From positions 1 through 64,000 of the forward strand of contig NZ_FNQJ01000001.1 of NCBI RefSeq assembly GCF_900107605.1: 64,000 nt of DNA. The letters run 5' to 3'. Below, piece after piece: positions 8,999-22,884 of the stretch. Under the pieces are notes generated by a model, which saw only the letters and a list, made by a program, of their open reading frames with translations, did no database searches and had not been told where the DNA came from. The position numbers and the translations under genes were made by a program. The DNA is from Acidovorax soli (GTDB lineage: Bacteria > Pseudomonadota > Gammaproteobacteria > Burkholderiales > Burkholderiaceae_C). Every line of letters begins with the position of its first letter. Within the stretch, counting starts at the first letter, position 1.

Positions 8999-10363
8999 AT
9001 GCTGTTGACCCTTGTCGCGTTCGTTGTTGCCCTGGGTGTGCTGATCGCAGTGCACGAGTATGGGCATTACCGGGTGGCGGTGGCCTGTGGCGTCAAGGTG
9101 CTGCGGTTTTCTGTGGGTTTTGGCAAGCCGCTCCTGCGCTGGCAACCCAAGGGTTCAGCCACCGAGTTTGTGCTGAGTGCGTTCCCGTTGGGGGGCTATG
9201 TGCGCATGCTCGATGAGCGCGAGGCACCCGTGCCCGAGGCTGAGCGCCATCTTGCGTTCAATACCCAGCCCCTGCGCTCGCGTGCGGCCATCGTGGCGGC
9301 AGGTCCACTGGCCAATCTGCTGCTGGCCGTGTTGCTGTATTCGGCGGTCAACTGGATCGGGATCCAGGAGCCCAGGGCGTTGCTGGCCAGTCCCGTGGCA
9401 GGTTCGGTGGCGCAGGCTGCGGGTTTGCGCGGCGGTGAACTGGTGCACAGCGCGGCCCTGGGGGCGAACGAACTGGAGCCCGTGCGTTCTTTCGAGGACT
9501 TGCGCTGGTTGTTGACCCGCGGCGCGCTGGAAGGCGAAAGGGTCCGGCTGGAGGTCGAGCCAGCACCCGGTGCCATGCACCGGGAGGTGTTGCTGGATAT
9601 GGCGCAGCTCGACACGCGCGAGGCCGATGCGCAACTGTTTCGCAAGGTGGGGCTTCTGGGGCCCTGGACGCGTCCGGTGCTGGGTGAAATCATGGCCGGC
9701 GGTGCTGCGCAGCGCGCGGGGCTTCGCCAGGGCGATGTGGTGCTCCGGATTGGCGCGGCAGAGGTGGTGGATGGCCAGCAGCTGCGTGAACTGATTCGCC
9801 AGTCCGTGCGCGCCGAGGCGGCCGTGGTGCAACCCTGGCGTATCGATCGCGGTGGCCAGCAGATCACCGTGGATGTCATGCCCGATGTCCAGAAGGAGCA
9901 GGGTGGCAGTGTGGGCCGCATCGGTGCCTATGTGGGCGCACCGCCTGAGCTGGTGATCGTGCAGCACAGTGCGGTGGAGGGCTTGTGGAATGGCGTTGTG
10001 CGTACCTGGGACGTGTCCGTCCTGACGCTTCGCATGATGGGCCGCATGGTGCTGGGTCAGGCGTCCCTGAAAAACCTCAGTGGACCCTTGACGATTGCCG
10101 ACTATGCCGGCCGCTCGGCCAGCATGGGTTTCACGCAGTACCTGGTGTTCCTGGCGCTCATCAGCGTGAGTCTGGGTGTGCTGAACCTGCTGCCCTTGCC
10201 AGTCCTCGATGGGGGGCACCTGATGTATTATCTTTGGGAGGGTGTGACCGGCAGGAAGGTGTCGGATGCTTGGATGGAGCAGTTGCAGCGCGGTGGCGTG
10301 GCAGTGCTTCTTCTCATGATGTCCATTGCCCTATTCAACGATATCACCCGGCTATTTGGCTAA
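8999..10363 (+). CDS. rseP: Site-2 protease RseP (regulator of sigma-E protease)
   Basis: An inner-membrane intramembrane zinc metalloprotease of 454 residues. The HEYGH zinc motif is at residues 19-23 in the first membrane segment, and the second metal motif lies in NLLPLPVLDGGHL close to the C-terminus. Two PDZ regions are visible (around SPVAGSVAQAAGLRGGE and AGGAAQRAGLRQGDVVLRIG). In the family it cleaves anti-sigma-E RseA and leftover signal peptides. An open frame starts far upstream inside dxr; ATG 8999 is chosen because it begins directly with the first transmembrane segment. It lies between dxr and bamA, a conserved arrangement. Confidence 0.96.
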   Translation: MLLTLVAFVVALGVLIAVHEYGHYRVAVACGVKVLRFSVGFGKPLLRWQPKGSATEFVLSAFPLGGYVRMLDEREAPVPEAERHLAFNTQPLRSRAAIVAAGPLANLLLAVLLYSAVNWIGIQEPRALLASPVAGSVAQAAGLRGGELVHSAALGANELEPVRSFEDLRWLLTRGALEGERVRLEVEPAPGAMHREVLLDMAQLDTREADAQLFRKVGLLGPWTRPVLGEIMAGGAAQRAGLRQGDVVLRIGAAEVVDGQQLRELIRQSVRAEAAVVQPWRIDRGGQQITVDVMPDVQKEQGGSVGRIGAYVGAPPELVIVQHSAVEGLWNGVVRTWDVSVLTLRMMGRMVLGQASLKNLSGPLTIADYAGRSASMGFTQYLVFLALISVSLGVLNLLPLPVLDGGHLMYYLWEGVTGRKVSDAWMEQLQRGGVAVLLLMMSIALFNDITRLFG

Positions 10364-10407
10364 CCTTTTTGCCGCTTTCCCCTGCGTCTGCGGCCTCCGC
10401 TTCACTC

Positions 10408-12705
10408 ATGAAAAAACACATCAATCGCCTGGGCGTGCGTACTGCAGCGGCCGTTGCCGCCATGGTTTTTGTCGCCAATGCGGCCTGGGCTCTGGAGCCC
10501 TTCAAGGTGCAGGACATCCGGGTGGAAGGGCTGCAGCGTGTGGAGCCTGGGACCATTTTTGCTTCCATGCCGCTGCGGGTGGGCGATGACTACAACGATG
10601 AAAAGGGCGCGGCCGCCATCCGGGCACTGTTTGGTCTGGGATTGTTCAAGGATGTGAGGCTGGAAGCCACCGGCAATGTGCTGGTGGTGGTGGTGGAAGA
10701 GCGCCCCACCATTGCAGATGTCGATTTTGCAGGCTCCAAGGAGTTCGACAAGGAGGCCCTCAAGAAGAGCATGCGCGACGTGGGGCTCACCGAAGGGCGT
10801 CCCTATGACAAGGCGCTGGCCGACCGGGCAGAGCAGGAACTCAAACGCCAGTACATCAACAAGAGCCTGTACGGCGCCGAAGTGGTGACCACTGTGACGC
10901 CGATTGAGCGCAACCGTGTCAATCTCACCTTCACGGTGGTGGAGGGCGAGCCTGCACGCATCAAGGAAGTGCGCATTGTCGGCAACAAGGCGTTCAGCGA
11001 GTCCACGCTCAAGGGGCTCTTTGACCAGGACACCGGCGGCTGGCTGAGCTGGTACACCAAGTCGGACCGCTATGCCCGTGCAAAGCTCAACGCCGATCTG
11101 GAGACCCTGCGTTCCTACTATCTGCAGCGCGGCTATCTGGAGTTTCGCGTGGACTCCACCCAGGTGGCCATCTCGCCCGACAAGCAGGACATCTCCATTG
11201 TGGTCAATGTCACCGAAGGCGAGCGTTTCGTGGTGTCGGGGGTCAAGCTCGAAGGCAATTACCTCGACCGCGACGACGAGTTCAAGTCGCTGGTCACCAT
11301 TCGCCCGGGGGAGCCCTACAACGCCGATCAGGTCACTGAAACGACCAAGGCTTTTTCCGAATATTTTGGGCGTTTCGGTTTTGCCTTCGCGCGCGTCGAG
11401 GCGGTGCCCGACATCGATCGCGAAAACAACCGCGTGACCTTGGTGCTGCAGGCCGAACCGGCCCGCCGCGCGTATGTGCGGCGCATCAATGTGAGCGGCA
11501 ACAACCGCACCCGTGATGAAGTCGTGCGCCGTGAATTCCGACAGTACGAGGCCTCCTGGTATGACGGCGAGAAGATCCGCCTGTCGCGCGACCGCGTGGA
11601 CCGGCTTGGCTACTTTACCGAGGTGGGCATCGAAACCCAGGAAGTGCCCGGATCGCCAGACCAGGTCGACCTCGTGATCAATGTGGCCGAGAAGCCCACT
11701 GGGTCACTGCAATTGGGCGCCGGTTTTTCCAGCGCTGAAAAGGTGGCCTTGTCCTTTTCCATCAAGCAGGAAAACGTTTTCGGTTCCGGCAACTATCTGG
11801 GGGTGGATGTCAACACCAGCAAGTACCGCCGCACCTTGGTGTTCAGCACCACCAATCCGTATTTCACCCAGAATGGCATTTCCCGTACGATGGATCTCTA
11901 CTACCGTACCGACAAGCCCTATGACCATCAGGGTGGCAATTACCAGCTGGTCACCACGGGTGCATCCATTCGTTTCGGGGTGCCCTTCAGCGAAACCGAC
12001 ACCGTGTTCTTCGGTGGCGGGGTGGAGCAGATCAAGATCAAGGCAGGCACCCTCATACCGGCCGCTTACCTGGCCTACGCGGACACCTATGGAAGCAGCA
12101 GCATCGCCGCCCCCCTGACCATTGGCTGGTCGCGCGATGACCGCGACAGTGCGCTGGCACCCAATTCGGGGCGTTATCAGCGGCTCAATTCCGAATGGTC
12201 TGTGGCAGGTGATGCGCGCTATCTGCGGGCGAACTACCAGTACCAGCAGTACATCCCGCTGAACAAACGTTTCACGGTGGCCTTCAATGGCGAACTGGGC
12301 TACGGCAAGGGCATGAACGGTCGGCCGTTCCCGGTGTTCAAGAATTTTTATTCCGGTGGTCTGGGTTCCGTGCGTGGTTTCGATCAGGGCACACTGGGGC
12401 CGCGCGATGTCACGGGCGCTTCCTTGGGCGGACCCAAGAAAGTCACGCTCAATGCCGAGTTGATGGCGCCTTTCCCGGGGGCCGGCAATGACCGCACGCT
12501 GCGCATTTTCACTTTCGTGGATGTGGGCAATGTGTATGGCGAAGATGACAAAGTCAGTTTTAATGACATGCGTGCATCCGCAGGTGTGGGCCTGAGCTGG
12601 ATTTCCCCCCTGGGTCCGCTGCGTCTTGCCTATGCGCAGCCGGTGCGCAAGTTCGCCGGCGATAGAATCCAGAAACTTCAATTCCAGATTGGTACGTCCT
12701 TCTAA
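10408..12705 (+). CDS. bamA: Outer membrane protein assembly factor BamA
   Basis: A 765-residue Omp85 protein that folds and inserts beta-barrel proteins into the outer membrane. A signal peptide ends near AAWA (residue 28). Five POTRA domains follow (about 29-425), then the C-terminal 16-strand barrel with the VRGF loop-6 motif in SVRGFDQGTLGPRD and a terminal Phe. ATG 10408 is supported by the signal peptide. Its stop overlaps the start of skp by one base (TAATG), so barrel insertase and chaperone are coupled. Confidence 0.97.
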   Translation: MKKHINRLGVRTAAAVAAMVFVANAAWALEPFKVQDIRVEGLQRVEPGTIFASMPLRVGDDYNDEKGAAAIRALFGLGLFKDVRLEATGNVLVVVVEERPTIADVDFAGSKEFDKEALKKSMRDVGLTEGRPYDKALADRAEQELKRQYINKSLYGAEVVTTVTPIERNRVNLTFTVVEGEPARIKEVRIVGNKAFSESTLKGLFDQDTGGWLSWYTKSDRYARAKLNADLETLRSYYLQRGYLEFRVDSTQVAISPDKQDISIVVNVTEGERFVVSGVKLEGNYLDRDDEFKSLVTIRPGEPYNADQVTETTKAFSEYFGRFGFAFARVEAVPDIDRENNRVTLVLQAEPARRAYVRRINVSGNNRTRDEVVRREFRQYEASWYDGEKIRLSRDRVDRLGYFTEVGIETQEVPGSPDQVDLVINVAEKPTGSLQLGAGFSSAEKVALSFSIKQENVFGSGNYLGVDVNTSKYRRTLVFSTTNPYFTQNGISRTMDLYYRTDKPYDHQGGNYQLVTTGASIRFGVPFSETDTVFFGGGVEQIKIKAGTLIPAAYLAYADTYGSSSIAAPLTIGWSRDDRDSALAPNSGRYQRLNSEWSVAGDARYLRANYQYQQYIPLNKRFTVAFNGELGYGKGMNGRPFPVFKNFYSGGLGSVRGFDQGTLGPRDVTGASLGGPKKVTLNAELMAPFPGAGNDRTLRIFTFVDVGNVYGEDDKVSFNDMRASAGVGLSWISPLGPLRLAYAQPVRKFAGDRIQKLQFQIGTSF

Positions 12706-13223
12706 TGAAATCCCTTTCCCGCCATTTCACTCTGGGTCTGCTGCTGAGCGCACTGGCCGTGGCTGCTCCTGCGCTGCAGGCACAAGAATTCAAGGCCGGT
12801 TTTGTCAATACCGACCGTATCTTCCGCGAAGCCACCACCGCCAAGGCGGCCCAGGCCAAGCTGGAGCAGGAGTTTTCCCGTCGCGAGAAAGAGCTCATCG
12901 ACATGGGCAACACCTTGAAGACGGCGACGGAGAAATTCGAGCGCGAGGCCCCTACCATGGCCGAGAGCCAGCGCACCACCCGCCAGCGCCAGCTGGTGGA
13001 CCAGGACCGCGAATTCCAGCGCAAGCGCCGTGAGTTCCAGGAAGACCTGAATGCCCGCAAGAACGAAGAGCTCGCACAGGTTCTGGAGCGCGCCAACAAG
13101 GTGGTCAAGCAAGTGGCCGAGGCGGAGAAGTACGACGTCATCCTGCAGGAAGCTGTGTACATCAATCCCAAGCACGACATCACCGACCGGGTGATCAAGG
13201 CGCTGAATGCCGCTGGCAAATAA
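12705..13223 (+). CDS. skp: Periplasmic chaperone Skp/OmpH
   Basis: A 172-residue periplasmic chaperone of the OmpH family that holds unfolded outer membrane proteins for BamA. A signal peptide ends near ALQAQ (residue 26). The mature part starts with the typical GFVNTDRIFRE and continues as long charged coiled-coil helices rich in Lys, Glu, Arg and Gln. It overlaps bamA by one base and precedes lpxD by 24 bp. Confidence 0.94.
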   Translation: MKSLSRHFTLGLLLSALAVAAPALQAQEFKAGFVNTDRIFREATTAKAAQAKLEQEFSRREKELIDMGNTLKTATEKFEREAPTMAESQRTTRQRQLVDQDREFQRKRREFQEDLNARKNEELAQVLERANKVVKQVAEAEKYDVILQEAVYINPKHDITDRVIKALNAAGK

Positions 13224-13247
13224 GCTGCGGCTCAGGGTGGGTGGCGC

Positions 13248-14228
13248 GTGAGTTTGCTCCTCGGGAACATTGTCGATGCGCTGGGCGGATCGCTGGAAGG
13301 GGGGCTGCGGGAAACCGAGGTTCTTCGCATTGCGCCGCTCGAAACCGCCGGGCCGGGAGACATCAGTTTCCTGAGCCACCCGCGTTATCAGCAGCAACTG
13401 GCCGCCTCCCGGGCGGCCTGCGTCATTGTGGCGCCTGCCATGCGCGAGCTTGCGCTGGCGCGCGGCGCGTGCATCGTGGCGGACAACCCCTATGCCTATT
13501 TCGCCCGGGTGACGCAGCTTTGGCGGCAGCGCCATGGCGAAGCCGTGCCAGCCGGTGTGCACCCCAGCGCCGTGGTGGATGCGACCGCCGTGGTGCATCC
13601 CAGCGCTTCGGTCGGTCCGCTGTGCGTTGTCGAGCGCGGTGCCCGCATTGGCGCAGGCACGGTGCTCAAGTCGCGCGTGACGGTGGGTGCAGATTGCCAC
13701 ATCGGTGCGCGCTGCATCGTGCACGCCGGTGTGGTGATTGGGGCCGACGGATTTGGTTTTGCACCAGAAAACGGGCAATGGATCAAGATCGAGCAACTGG
13801 GCGCCGTGCGCATTGGCGACGATGTCGAGATCGGTGCCAACACCTGCATAGATCGCGGTGCGCTGCAGGACACGGTGATCGAAGACGGGGTGAAACTCGA
13901 CAATCTGATCCAGGTGGGCCACAACGTGCACATCGGCAAGCATGCTGCGATGGCCGGGTGTGTGGGCATCGCGGGCAGCGCCACCATTGGAGCGCATTGC
14001 ACCGTTGGTGGGGGCGCGATTGTGCTGGGCCACCTGGAATTGGCCGACAACGTGCATATTTCCGCGGGCACGGTGGTCACACGCTCCTTGAACAGGCCGG
14101 GCCAGTACACCGGCATGTTCCCCATCGACGACAATGCCCGCTGGGAAAAGAACGCTGCGACACTCAAACAACTGCACAGCCTGCGCGAGCGCATCAAGGC
14201 GCTGGAGCAGGCCCTGAAGGCAGCATGA
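13248..14228 (+). CDS. lpxD: UDP-3-O-(3-hydroxyacyl)glucosamine N-acyltransferase
   Basis: The third enzyme of lipid A synthesis, 326 residues. It has an N-terminal uridine-binding domain (ISFLSHPRY near residue 40) and a left-handed parallel beta-helix of hexapeptide repeats. The catalytic His lies in [13 protein letters not shown] short C-terminal helix ([18 protein letters not shown]) is typical of the trimer. The start is GTG 13248; no ATG would preserve the N-terminal domain. Confidence 0.97.
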   Translation: MSLLLGNIVDALGGSLEGGLRETEVLRIAPLETAGPGDISFLSHPRYQQQLAASRAACVIVAPAMRELALARGACIVADNPYAYFARVTQLWRQRHGEAVPAGVHPSAVVDATAVVHPSASVGPLCVVERGARIGAGTVLKSRVTVGADCHIGARCIVHAGVVIGADGFGFAPENGQWIKIEQLGAVRIGDDVEIGANTCIDRGALQDTVIEDGVKLDNLIQVGHNVHIGKHAAMAGCVGIAGSATIGAHCTVGGGAIVLGHLELADNVHISAGTVVTRSLNRPGQYTGMFPIDDNARWEKNAATLKQLHSLRERIKALEQALKAA

Positions 14229-14244
14229 ACGGAAGAACAACTCG

Positions 14245-14685
14245 ATGATGGATATCCACGCAATTCTCAAGCAGCTGCCCCACCGCTACCCGTTTCTGTT
14301 GGTAGACAAGGTGATCGAGCTTGAGAGCAACACCCGCATCAAGGCCATCAAGAACGTCACGTTCAACGAGCCTTATTTCATGGGGCATTTCCCAGGTCGT
14401 CCCGTGATGCCCGGTGTGTTGATCCTTGAAGCCTTGGCGCAAGCCGCAGGCCTGCTGGCTTTTGATGCCATGGGCAAGGTGCCCGATGAAAACAATATCT
14501 ATTATTTTGTCGGTATCGACGGCGCGCGTTTCAAGCGCCCCGTGGAGCCGGGTGACCAGCTGATCCTGTCCATCACCATCGACCGCGTGCGCGGCGGCAT
14601 CTGGAAGTTCAAGGGCGTGGCCAGCGTGGGCGACGAGGTGGCTTGCGAAGCCGAACTCATGTGCACCATGCGCAGCGTAGGCTGA
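14245..14685 (+). CDS. fabZ: (3R)-hydroxyacyl-ACP dehydratase FabZ
   Basis: A hot-dog fold dehydratase of 146 residues that removes water from (3R)-hydroxyacyl-ACP in fatty-acid elongation. Catalytic His 48 is in [13 protein letters not shown] and Glu 62 in ILEALAQ. It sits between lpxD and lpxA as usual, so hydroxymyristoyl-ACP is shared between phospholipid and lipid A synthesis. ATG 14245 and 14248 are adjacent start options. Confidence 0.97.
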   Translation: MMDIHAILKQLPHRYPFLLVDKVIELESNTRIKAIKNVTFNEPYFMGHFPGRPVMPGVLILEALAQAAGLLAFDAMGKVPDENNIYYFVGIDGARFKRPVEPGDQLILSITIDRVRGGIWKFKGVASVGDEVACEAELMCTMRSVG

Positions 14686-14714
14686 CTGGCCAAACTGTTC
14701 AGACCTGTTGGACC

Positions 14715-15503
14715 GTGAGCAATATTCATCCCACAGCCATTGTCGAGGCGGGTGCCCGCATCGATCCCTCCGTGACGGTGGGGCCGTACACCGTGATAGG
14801 CCCTGATGTTTCCATCGGTGCCGGCACCACCGTGGGACCGCATTGCGTGATCGAAGGGCGCACCACCATCGGTGCGGACAATCGCATTTTCCAGTTTGCA
14901 TCGCTCGGTGCCGCGCCGCAGGACAAGAAGTACGCGGGCGAGCCCACACGGCTTGTCATCGGAGACCGCAACACCATCCGCGAGTTTTGCACCTTCAACC
15001 TGGGAACCACCCAGGACAAGGGCGTGACGACCATAGGCGATGACAACTGGATCATGGCCTACGTGCACATCGCGCACGACTGTGTGGTGGGCAACCAGAC
15101 CATCCTGGCCAACAATGCCACCCTGGCGGGGCATGTGCAGGTGGCGGACCAGGCCATCATCGGCGGGCTCACGGGCATTCACCAGTTTGTGAAAGTGGGC
15201 GCGCATGTGATGGCCGGTTTTGCCAGCCATATCTCGCAGGACGTTCCGCCCTTCATGATGGTGGACGGCAACCCGCTGGCTGTGCGCGGCCTGAACCTCG
15301 AAGGCCTGCGTCGCCGTGGTTTTTCGGCTGCGCGGATGGCTGGCATCAAGCAGATGCATCGCGTTCTGTACCGGCAGGGGCTGACCCTGGAGTCTGCCCG
15401 CACCGCCATCGCCGAGTTGCCGCTCACCCATCCGGAAGCCAGCGCCGACATCGCTCTGGTGCTGGCCTTTCTGGATGCCTCCACGCGCGGCATTGCGCGC
15501 TGA
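14715..15503 (+). CDS. lpxA: UDP-N-acetylglucosamine O-acyltransferase
   Basis: The first enzyme of lipid A synthesis, 262 residues, nearly all hexapeptide-repeat beta-helix followed by a C-terminal helical domain. The catalytic His is in [13 protein letters not shown], with the [15 protein letters not shown] block downstream. The start is GTG 14715, which gives [13 protein letters not shown] and the family length of about 262. A longer in-frame version from 14643 would overlap fabZ and is rejected. Confidence 0.97.
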   Translation: MSNIHPTAIVEAGARIDPSVTVGPYTVIGPDVSIGAGTTVGPHCVIEGRTTIGADNRIFQFASLGAAPQDKKYAGEPTRLVIGDRNTIREFCTFNLGTTQDKGVTTIGDDNWIMAYVHIAHDCVVGNQTILANNATLAGHVQVADQAIIGGLTGIHQFVKVGAHVMAGFASHISQDVPPFMMVDGNPLAVRGLNLEGLRRRGFSAARMAGIKQMHRVLYRQGLTLESARTAIAELPLTHPEASADIALVLAFLDASTRGIAR

Positions 15504-15512
15504 GGGGCTCCC

Positions 15513-16670
15513 ATGAGTATTTCCCCCCGCGTCGCCATGGTGGCGGGCGAGACTTCGGGCGATCTGCTCGCAGGCCTGCTGATCGACGGAATGCAGGCCC
15601 ACTGGCCACAGTTGCAGTCCTGCGGCATTGGTGGTCCGCAAATGCAGCGGCGTGGTTTTGAGGCCTGGTGGCCCAGCGAGAAGCTGGCCGTCCATGGCTA
15701 CAGCATGGAAGTGCTGCGCCGGCTGCGGGAGTTGCTCCGAATCCGCAAACAGCTGCGCGAGCGTTTGCTCAGGGACCGTCCCGATGTTTTCATCGGTGTG
15801 GACGCCCCCGACTTCAATCTGGGGCTGGAGGCCGACTTGCGTGCTGCCGGCATCAAGACGGTGCACTTCGTGTGTCCGTCCATCTGGGCCTGGCGTGCTG
15901 ACCGGGTCGAGAAGATCCGCCGCAGCGCGGACCATGTGCTGTGCATTTTCCCGTTCGAGCCGGAGCTTCTGGCGCACCATGGCATTGCGGCCACGTACGT
16001 GGGCCACCCCCTGGCGGGTGTGATTCCCATGCTGCCAGACCGCGCTGCTGCCCGGGCGCAACTCGGTCTGCAAGATTCGGACGAGGTGCTGGCCATCCTG
16101 CCCGGCAGCCGTTCTTCCGAGATTCAGTACATTGCCCAGCCCTTCTTCGAGGCGGCGGCGCTGGTGCTGAAAGCGCGACCCGCCATCAAATTGATCGTGC
16201 CGGCGGTGCCCGCCTTGCGTGACCGGATCGTTCAGATCGCCCACCACTGTGGCCTGGGTGGGGCGGTGCAGATCATTGCGGGGCAGTCCCACACCGTGCT
16301 TGCCGCCTGTGATGCCACCTTGATCGCCAGCGGTACTGCAACGCTGGAAGCGGCACTCTTCAAGCGCCCCATGGTGATCGGCTACCACATGCATCCCTGG
16401 AGCTGGTGGCTCATGCGCCGCAGGCAGTTGCAGCCCTGGGTGGGGTTGCCCAACATCCTTTGCCGCGAGTTTGTGGTGCCTGAACTCATCCAGGATGCGG
16501 CCACGCCGCAAGCGCTTTGCGCGGCAGCGTTGGACTGGCTGGATGCGCGGCGCAGCAACCCCCAGAAAATCGCGGCCCTGGAGCGGCGCTTCACGGCGCT
16601 GCACGAAAGCCTGCAACGCAACACCCCTCAACTGGCTGCCGATGCGATCCAGAAAATCCTTGCCGCCTGA
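15513..16670 (+). CDS. lpxB: Lipid-A-disaccharide synthase
   Basis: A GT19 glycosyltransferase of 385 residues joining UDP-diacylglucosamine and lipid X to give the lipid A disaccharide. The N-terminal [10 protein letters not shown] (residues 9-18), the [11 protein letters not shown] block and the C-terminal [20 protein letters not shown] donor-site motif are diagnostic. ATG 15513 follows GAGGGG by 5 bp. The 3' end overlaps rnhB by 29 bp in another frame. Confidence 0.97.
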   Translation: MSISPRVAMVAGETSGDLLAGLLIDGMQAHWPQLQSCGIGGPQMQRRGFEAWWPSEKLAVHGYSMEVLRRLRELLRIRKQLRERLLRDRPDVFIGVDAPDFNLGLEADLRAAGIKTVHFVCPSIWAWRADRVEKIRRSADHVLCIFPFEPELLAHHGIAATYVGHPLAGVIPMLPDRAAARAQLGLQDSDEVLAILPGSRSSEIQYIAQPFFEAAALVLKARPAIKLIVPAVPALRDRIVQIAHHCGLGGAVQIIAGQSHTVLAACDATLIASGTATLEAALFKRPMVIGYHMHPWSWWLMRRRQLQPWVGLPNILCREFVVPELIQDAATPQALCAAALDWLDARRSNPQKIAALERRFTALHESLQRNTPQLAADAIQKILAA

Positions 16671-17259
16671 ACAGGCCAGCCTGCCCTGGCATCCCCCGGG
16701 TCTGGTGGCGGGGGTAGACGAGGCTGGCCGCGGCCCGTTGGCCGGGCCCGTGGTGGCCGCAGCGGTCATCCTCGACGACCTGCACCCCATCGCCGGACTG
16801 GCCGACTCCAAGAAGCTCACCGCTGCACGGCGCGAGGCCCTGTTTGACGAGATCCGGGCCAAGGCGCTGTGCTGCAGCATTGCCGAAGCCAGTGTCGAGG
16901 AAATCGACCGTCTGAACATCCTGCAGGCCACGCTGCTGGCCATGCGCCGCGCCGTGCTGGGCCTGCGGCTCAAGCCGAAGATGGTCCTGGTCGATGGCAA
17001 CCGGCTGCCCACGCTGGACATGCCGGCCGAGGCCATTGTCAAGGGCGATGCGCTGGTGCCTGCCATTTCGGCGGCCTCCATCCTGGCCAAGGTGCACCGG
17101 GACCGCTGGTGCGTGCAGGTCGATGCGCAGTACCCGCAATACGGCTTTGCCGGCCACAAGGGCTACGGCACGGCCATGCACATGGCCGCCCTGCGCGAGC
17201 ATGGTGCCTGCATTCACCATCGGCACAGCTTCGCGCCCGTGGCCAGGGTGCTGGCCTGA
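16642..17259 (+). CDS. rnhB: Ribonuclease HII
   Basis: RNase HII (205 residues from the chosen start) cleaves RNA in RNA-DNA hybrids, including single misincorporated ribonucleotides. The catalytic DEAGRG motif (Asp 26, Glu 27) and the later [10 protein letters not shown] block are present. The open frame extends farther into lpxB. ATG 16642 gives a family-length protein and a 29-bp overlap with lpxB. A TTG at 16660 is a possible shorter start. No obvious ribosome binding site precedes either. Confidence 0.93.
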   Translation: MRSRKSLPPEQASLPWHPPGLVAGVDEAGRGPLAGPVVAAAVILDDLHPIAGLADSKKLTAARREALFDEIRAKALCCSIAEASVEEIDRLNILQATLLAMRRAVLGLRLKPKMVLVDGNRLPTLDMPAEAIVKGDALVPAISAASILAKVHRDRWCVQVDAQYPQYGFAGHKGYGTAMHMAALREHGACIHHRHSFAPVARVLA

Positions 17260-17305
17260 ATCGCCGGGTGCTGCACGCCATTTCATTGCTCGCACGGGAC
17301 ACCGC

Positions 17306-18079
17306 ATGACCTCCGCACCCCTGACCGTGATCCACTCGCGTGACAACGCCTTTGTCAAAGACCTGCGCCGGCTGGCGCAGGACAGCACGGCCTACCGCAA
17401 GCAGGGCCGTGTCTGGCTGGAGGGCGACCACCTGTGCAGCGCGGCCCTGCAGCGTGGCGTGCGGCCCGTGGTGGCGGTGTTTTCGGAGTCTTTTTGGCCT
17501 CTGGCGCCTGCTGCATATGCGCAAGCAGCTATGAAGCTAGTAGTGATCGCCGATGCCCTGTTTGCCGACATCAGTGGCCTGGAATCACCGGCGCCCGTGG
17601 GGTTTGTGGTGGATGTCGCCGCGCCGAGGGGGTTGCAGACGGGGGTGGCCACGGTGGTGCTGGACCGCGTGCAGGATGCCGGCAATGTGGGTTCCATCCT
17701 GCGCAGTGCATCGGCATTTGGCTTCCGGCAGGTGGCGGCGCTCAAGGGCAGCGCGGCGCTGTGGGCGCCCAAGGTGCTGCGCGCGGGCATGGGCGCGCAC
17801 TTTGCGCTCGATCTCGTGGAAGGGCTGGAGGTGCAGGATCTCCAGGCGCTTCAGGTGCCACTGCTGGTGACCCATGTGCACGATGGCGACTTCCTGCACC
17901 GCGCCGCCTTGCCGTGGCCTTGCGCCTGGGTGCTGGGCCATGAGGGGCAGGGCGTGTCGCCCGCGCTGGAGGAGCGTGCCACCCGGCGTATCCGCATTGC
18001 GCAGCCTGGCGGCGAGGAGTCCCTGAACGTGGCGGCCGCCGCAGCCATCTGCCTGCACGCCAGTGGCGCCACGCGCTGA
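17306..18079 (+). CDS. TrmH/SpoU-family RNA 2'-O-methyltransferase
   Basis: A 257-residue SPOUT methyltransferase. An N-terminal RNA-binding part (VIHSRDNAFVKDLRRLAQD) precedes the three SpoU motifs: VVLDRVQDAGNVGSILRSA, CAWVLGHEGQGVSP and the C-terminal IRIAQPGGEESLNVAAAAAI knot. It transfers methyl from S-adenosylmethionine to a ribose 2'-OH; 23S rRNA is the likely target by family resemblance (RlmB/TsnR side), but the site is not readable. The segment SFWPLAPAAYAQAAMK is encoded by a copy of the AGCGCT repeat, so this linker may be an insertion. Confidence 0.88.
   Translation: MTSAPLTVIHSRDNAFVKDLRRLAQDSTAYRKQGRVWLEGDHLCSAALQRGVRPVVAVFSESFWPLAPAAYAQAAMKLVVIADALFADISGLESPAPVGFVVDVAAPRGLQTGVATVVLDRVQDAGNVGSILRSASAFGFRQVAALKGSAALWAPKVLRAGMGAHFALDLVEGLEVQDLQALQVPLLVTHVHDGDFLHRAALPWPCAWVLGHEGQGVSPALEERATRRIRIAQPGGEESLNVAAAAAICLHASGATR
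17490..17544. repeat. AGCGCT palindromic repeat, copy 2 (inside methyltransferase gene)
   Basis: The core CTCTGGCGCCTGCTGCATAT and what follows up to GCAGCTATGA match copy 1 at about 25 of 36 positions by eye. The open frame continues through it without a stop. It falls between the N-terminal domain and the SpoU domain of the product, a place where an insertion would be tolerated. Confidence 0.5.
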
Positions 18080-18198
18080 AATTTGGAACGCGCCGGCTGG
18101 GTCGGTTGTGAAGGAGAGGCGCATTGCGTGGCGTGCTGCAGCCCCTGTCTCGATGCCGCATTGCAGCATGAGGGCATTCGAAGCGGGACTCAGCTGGG

Positions 18199-18204
18199 TA
18201 TAAT
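18199..18204 (+). promoter_or_regulatory. Candidate carAB promoter -10
   Basis: A perfect TATAAT lies 130 bp before the carA start, followed by a C/T-rich initially transcribed stretch (GGGCTTTTCTCG). No good -35 is seen. The rest of the 254-bp gap after the methyltransferase gene (18080-18333) shows no gene. Confidence 0.5.
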
Positions 18205-18333
18205 CAAGGGCTTTTCTCGCAACAGCGTCGCCCGATCGCACCCAAAGCAACAACCCATCTGAGAGCAGCCGCCGGCACACCTTGCGCGAGCGGCCTGCAG
18301 GCGCCGGGCGACCGTAACCATCCGGAGAATCCA

Positions 18334-19520
18334 GTGCTCTTGTCTCTACAGGGAAACTTCCCGCCCGCCATCCTGGCGCTCGCAGACGGCACGGTCTTTA
18401 TCGGTAATTCGATCGGTGCTTCATCCGCAGATGCGGGCACCACCGTCGGCGAAGTGGTGTTCAACACCGCCATCACCGGCTACCAGGAAATCCTCACCGA
18501 CCCCAGCTATTGCCAGCAGATCGTGACGCTCACGTATCCGCACATCGGCAACTACGGCGTCAACACCGAGGATATCGAAGCCGACAAGGTCCATGCCGCA
18601 GGCCTCATCATCAAGGACCTGCCCCTGCTGGCCAGCAACTTCCGCCAGACCGAAACCCTCTCGCAATACCTTGTGCGCCACAAGACGGTGGCCATTGCCA
18701 ACATCGACACCCGCAAGCTGACCCGCCTGCTGCGCAACAAGGGCGCGCAGAACGGCGCCATCGTCGGCCTGGCGGCCGGCGAAACCGTGACACAGGCACG
18801 CGTTGACGCAGCGCTGGCTGCAGCCAAGGCCGCGCCCAGCATGAAGGGCCTGGACCTGGCCCAGGTCGTGACCACCCCTGCCGCCTATTCCTGGGAGCAG
18901 ACCGAGTGGAAGCTGGGCTCTGGCTACGGCAAGCAGGAGTCGCCGCGCTTCCATGTGGTGGCCTACGACTACGGCGTGAAGCTGAACATCCTGCGCATGC
19001 TGGCCGAGCGCGGCTGCAGGCTGACGGTGGTGCCTGCCAAGACGCCGGCCGCCGAAGTGCTGGCCATGAACCCCGACGGCGTGTTCCTGTCGAACGGCCC
19101 TGGCGACCCCGAGCCCTGCGACTACGCCATCACGGCGGTGCGCGAGATCATCGACAGCGGTATTCCCACTTTCGGTATCTGCCTGGGCCACCAGATCATG
19201 GCCCTGGCCTCTGGCGCCAAGACCTTCAAGATGCAGCACAGCCACCATGGTGCCAACCACCCGGTGAAAGACCTGGACAACGGGCGCGTCAGCATCACCA
19301 GCCAGAACCACGGCTTTGCGGTGGAGCTGGAGTCATTGCCCGCCAACCTGCGCGCCACGCACATCAGCCTGTTCGACGGCACGCTGCAGGGCCTGGTGCG
19401 CACCGACAAGCCCGCCTTCTGCTTCCAGGGGCACCCCGAGGCATCGCCCGGCCCGCACGACATTGCCTACCTGTTCGACCGCTTCACGGCATTGATGGCC
19501 ACGGCCCAGGAGAAAAAATA

Positions 19521-19521
<1 letters not shown>
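18334..19521 (+). CDS. carA: Carbamoyl phosphate synthase small subunit
   Basis: The glutaminase subunit (395 residues) hydrolyses glutamine and channels ammonia to CarB for carbamoyl phosphate, used for arginine and pyrimidines. The class I amidotransferase triad is visible: Cys in [10 protein letters not shown] and the His/Glu pair in GHPEASPGP. The start is GTG 18334 with GGAG at 18324-18327. Its TAA overlaps the carB ATG by one base. Confidence 0.98.
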
Positions 19522-22787
<3,266 letters not shown>

Positions 22788-22835
22788 TGGTGGTCGGCAC
22801 CCGGGCAAACGCGGCATAATCTGCCCTGACCAGAC

Positions 22836-22870
22836 ACCGCCGCGCGGCAACGTGCGGCGGTTTCCTTTTT
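22836..22870 (+). terminator. Intrinsic terminator after carAB
   Basis: A 10-bp stem ACCGCCGCGC (22836-22845) with GTGCGGCGGT (22852-22861), one G-T wobble, is followed by TTCCTTTTT. A CATAAT at 22815-22820 just before it could be a promoter for a short leader transcript instead, so an attenuator role for greA is possible. Confidence 0.65.
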
Positions 22871-22884
22871 AGGGTCGCCAAAGG

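Noticed and set aside
14502-17159. Antisense open frame of 885 codons over lpxA, lpxB and rnhB
   Set aside because: A product of high GC and codon bias of the real genes on the other strand; its translation shows no family motif and is rich in His, Gln and Arg as typical shadow frames are.
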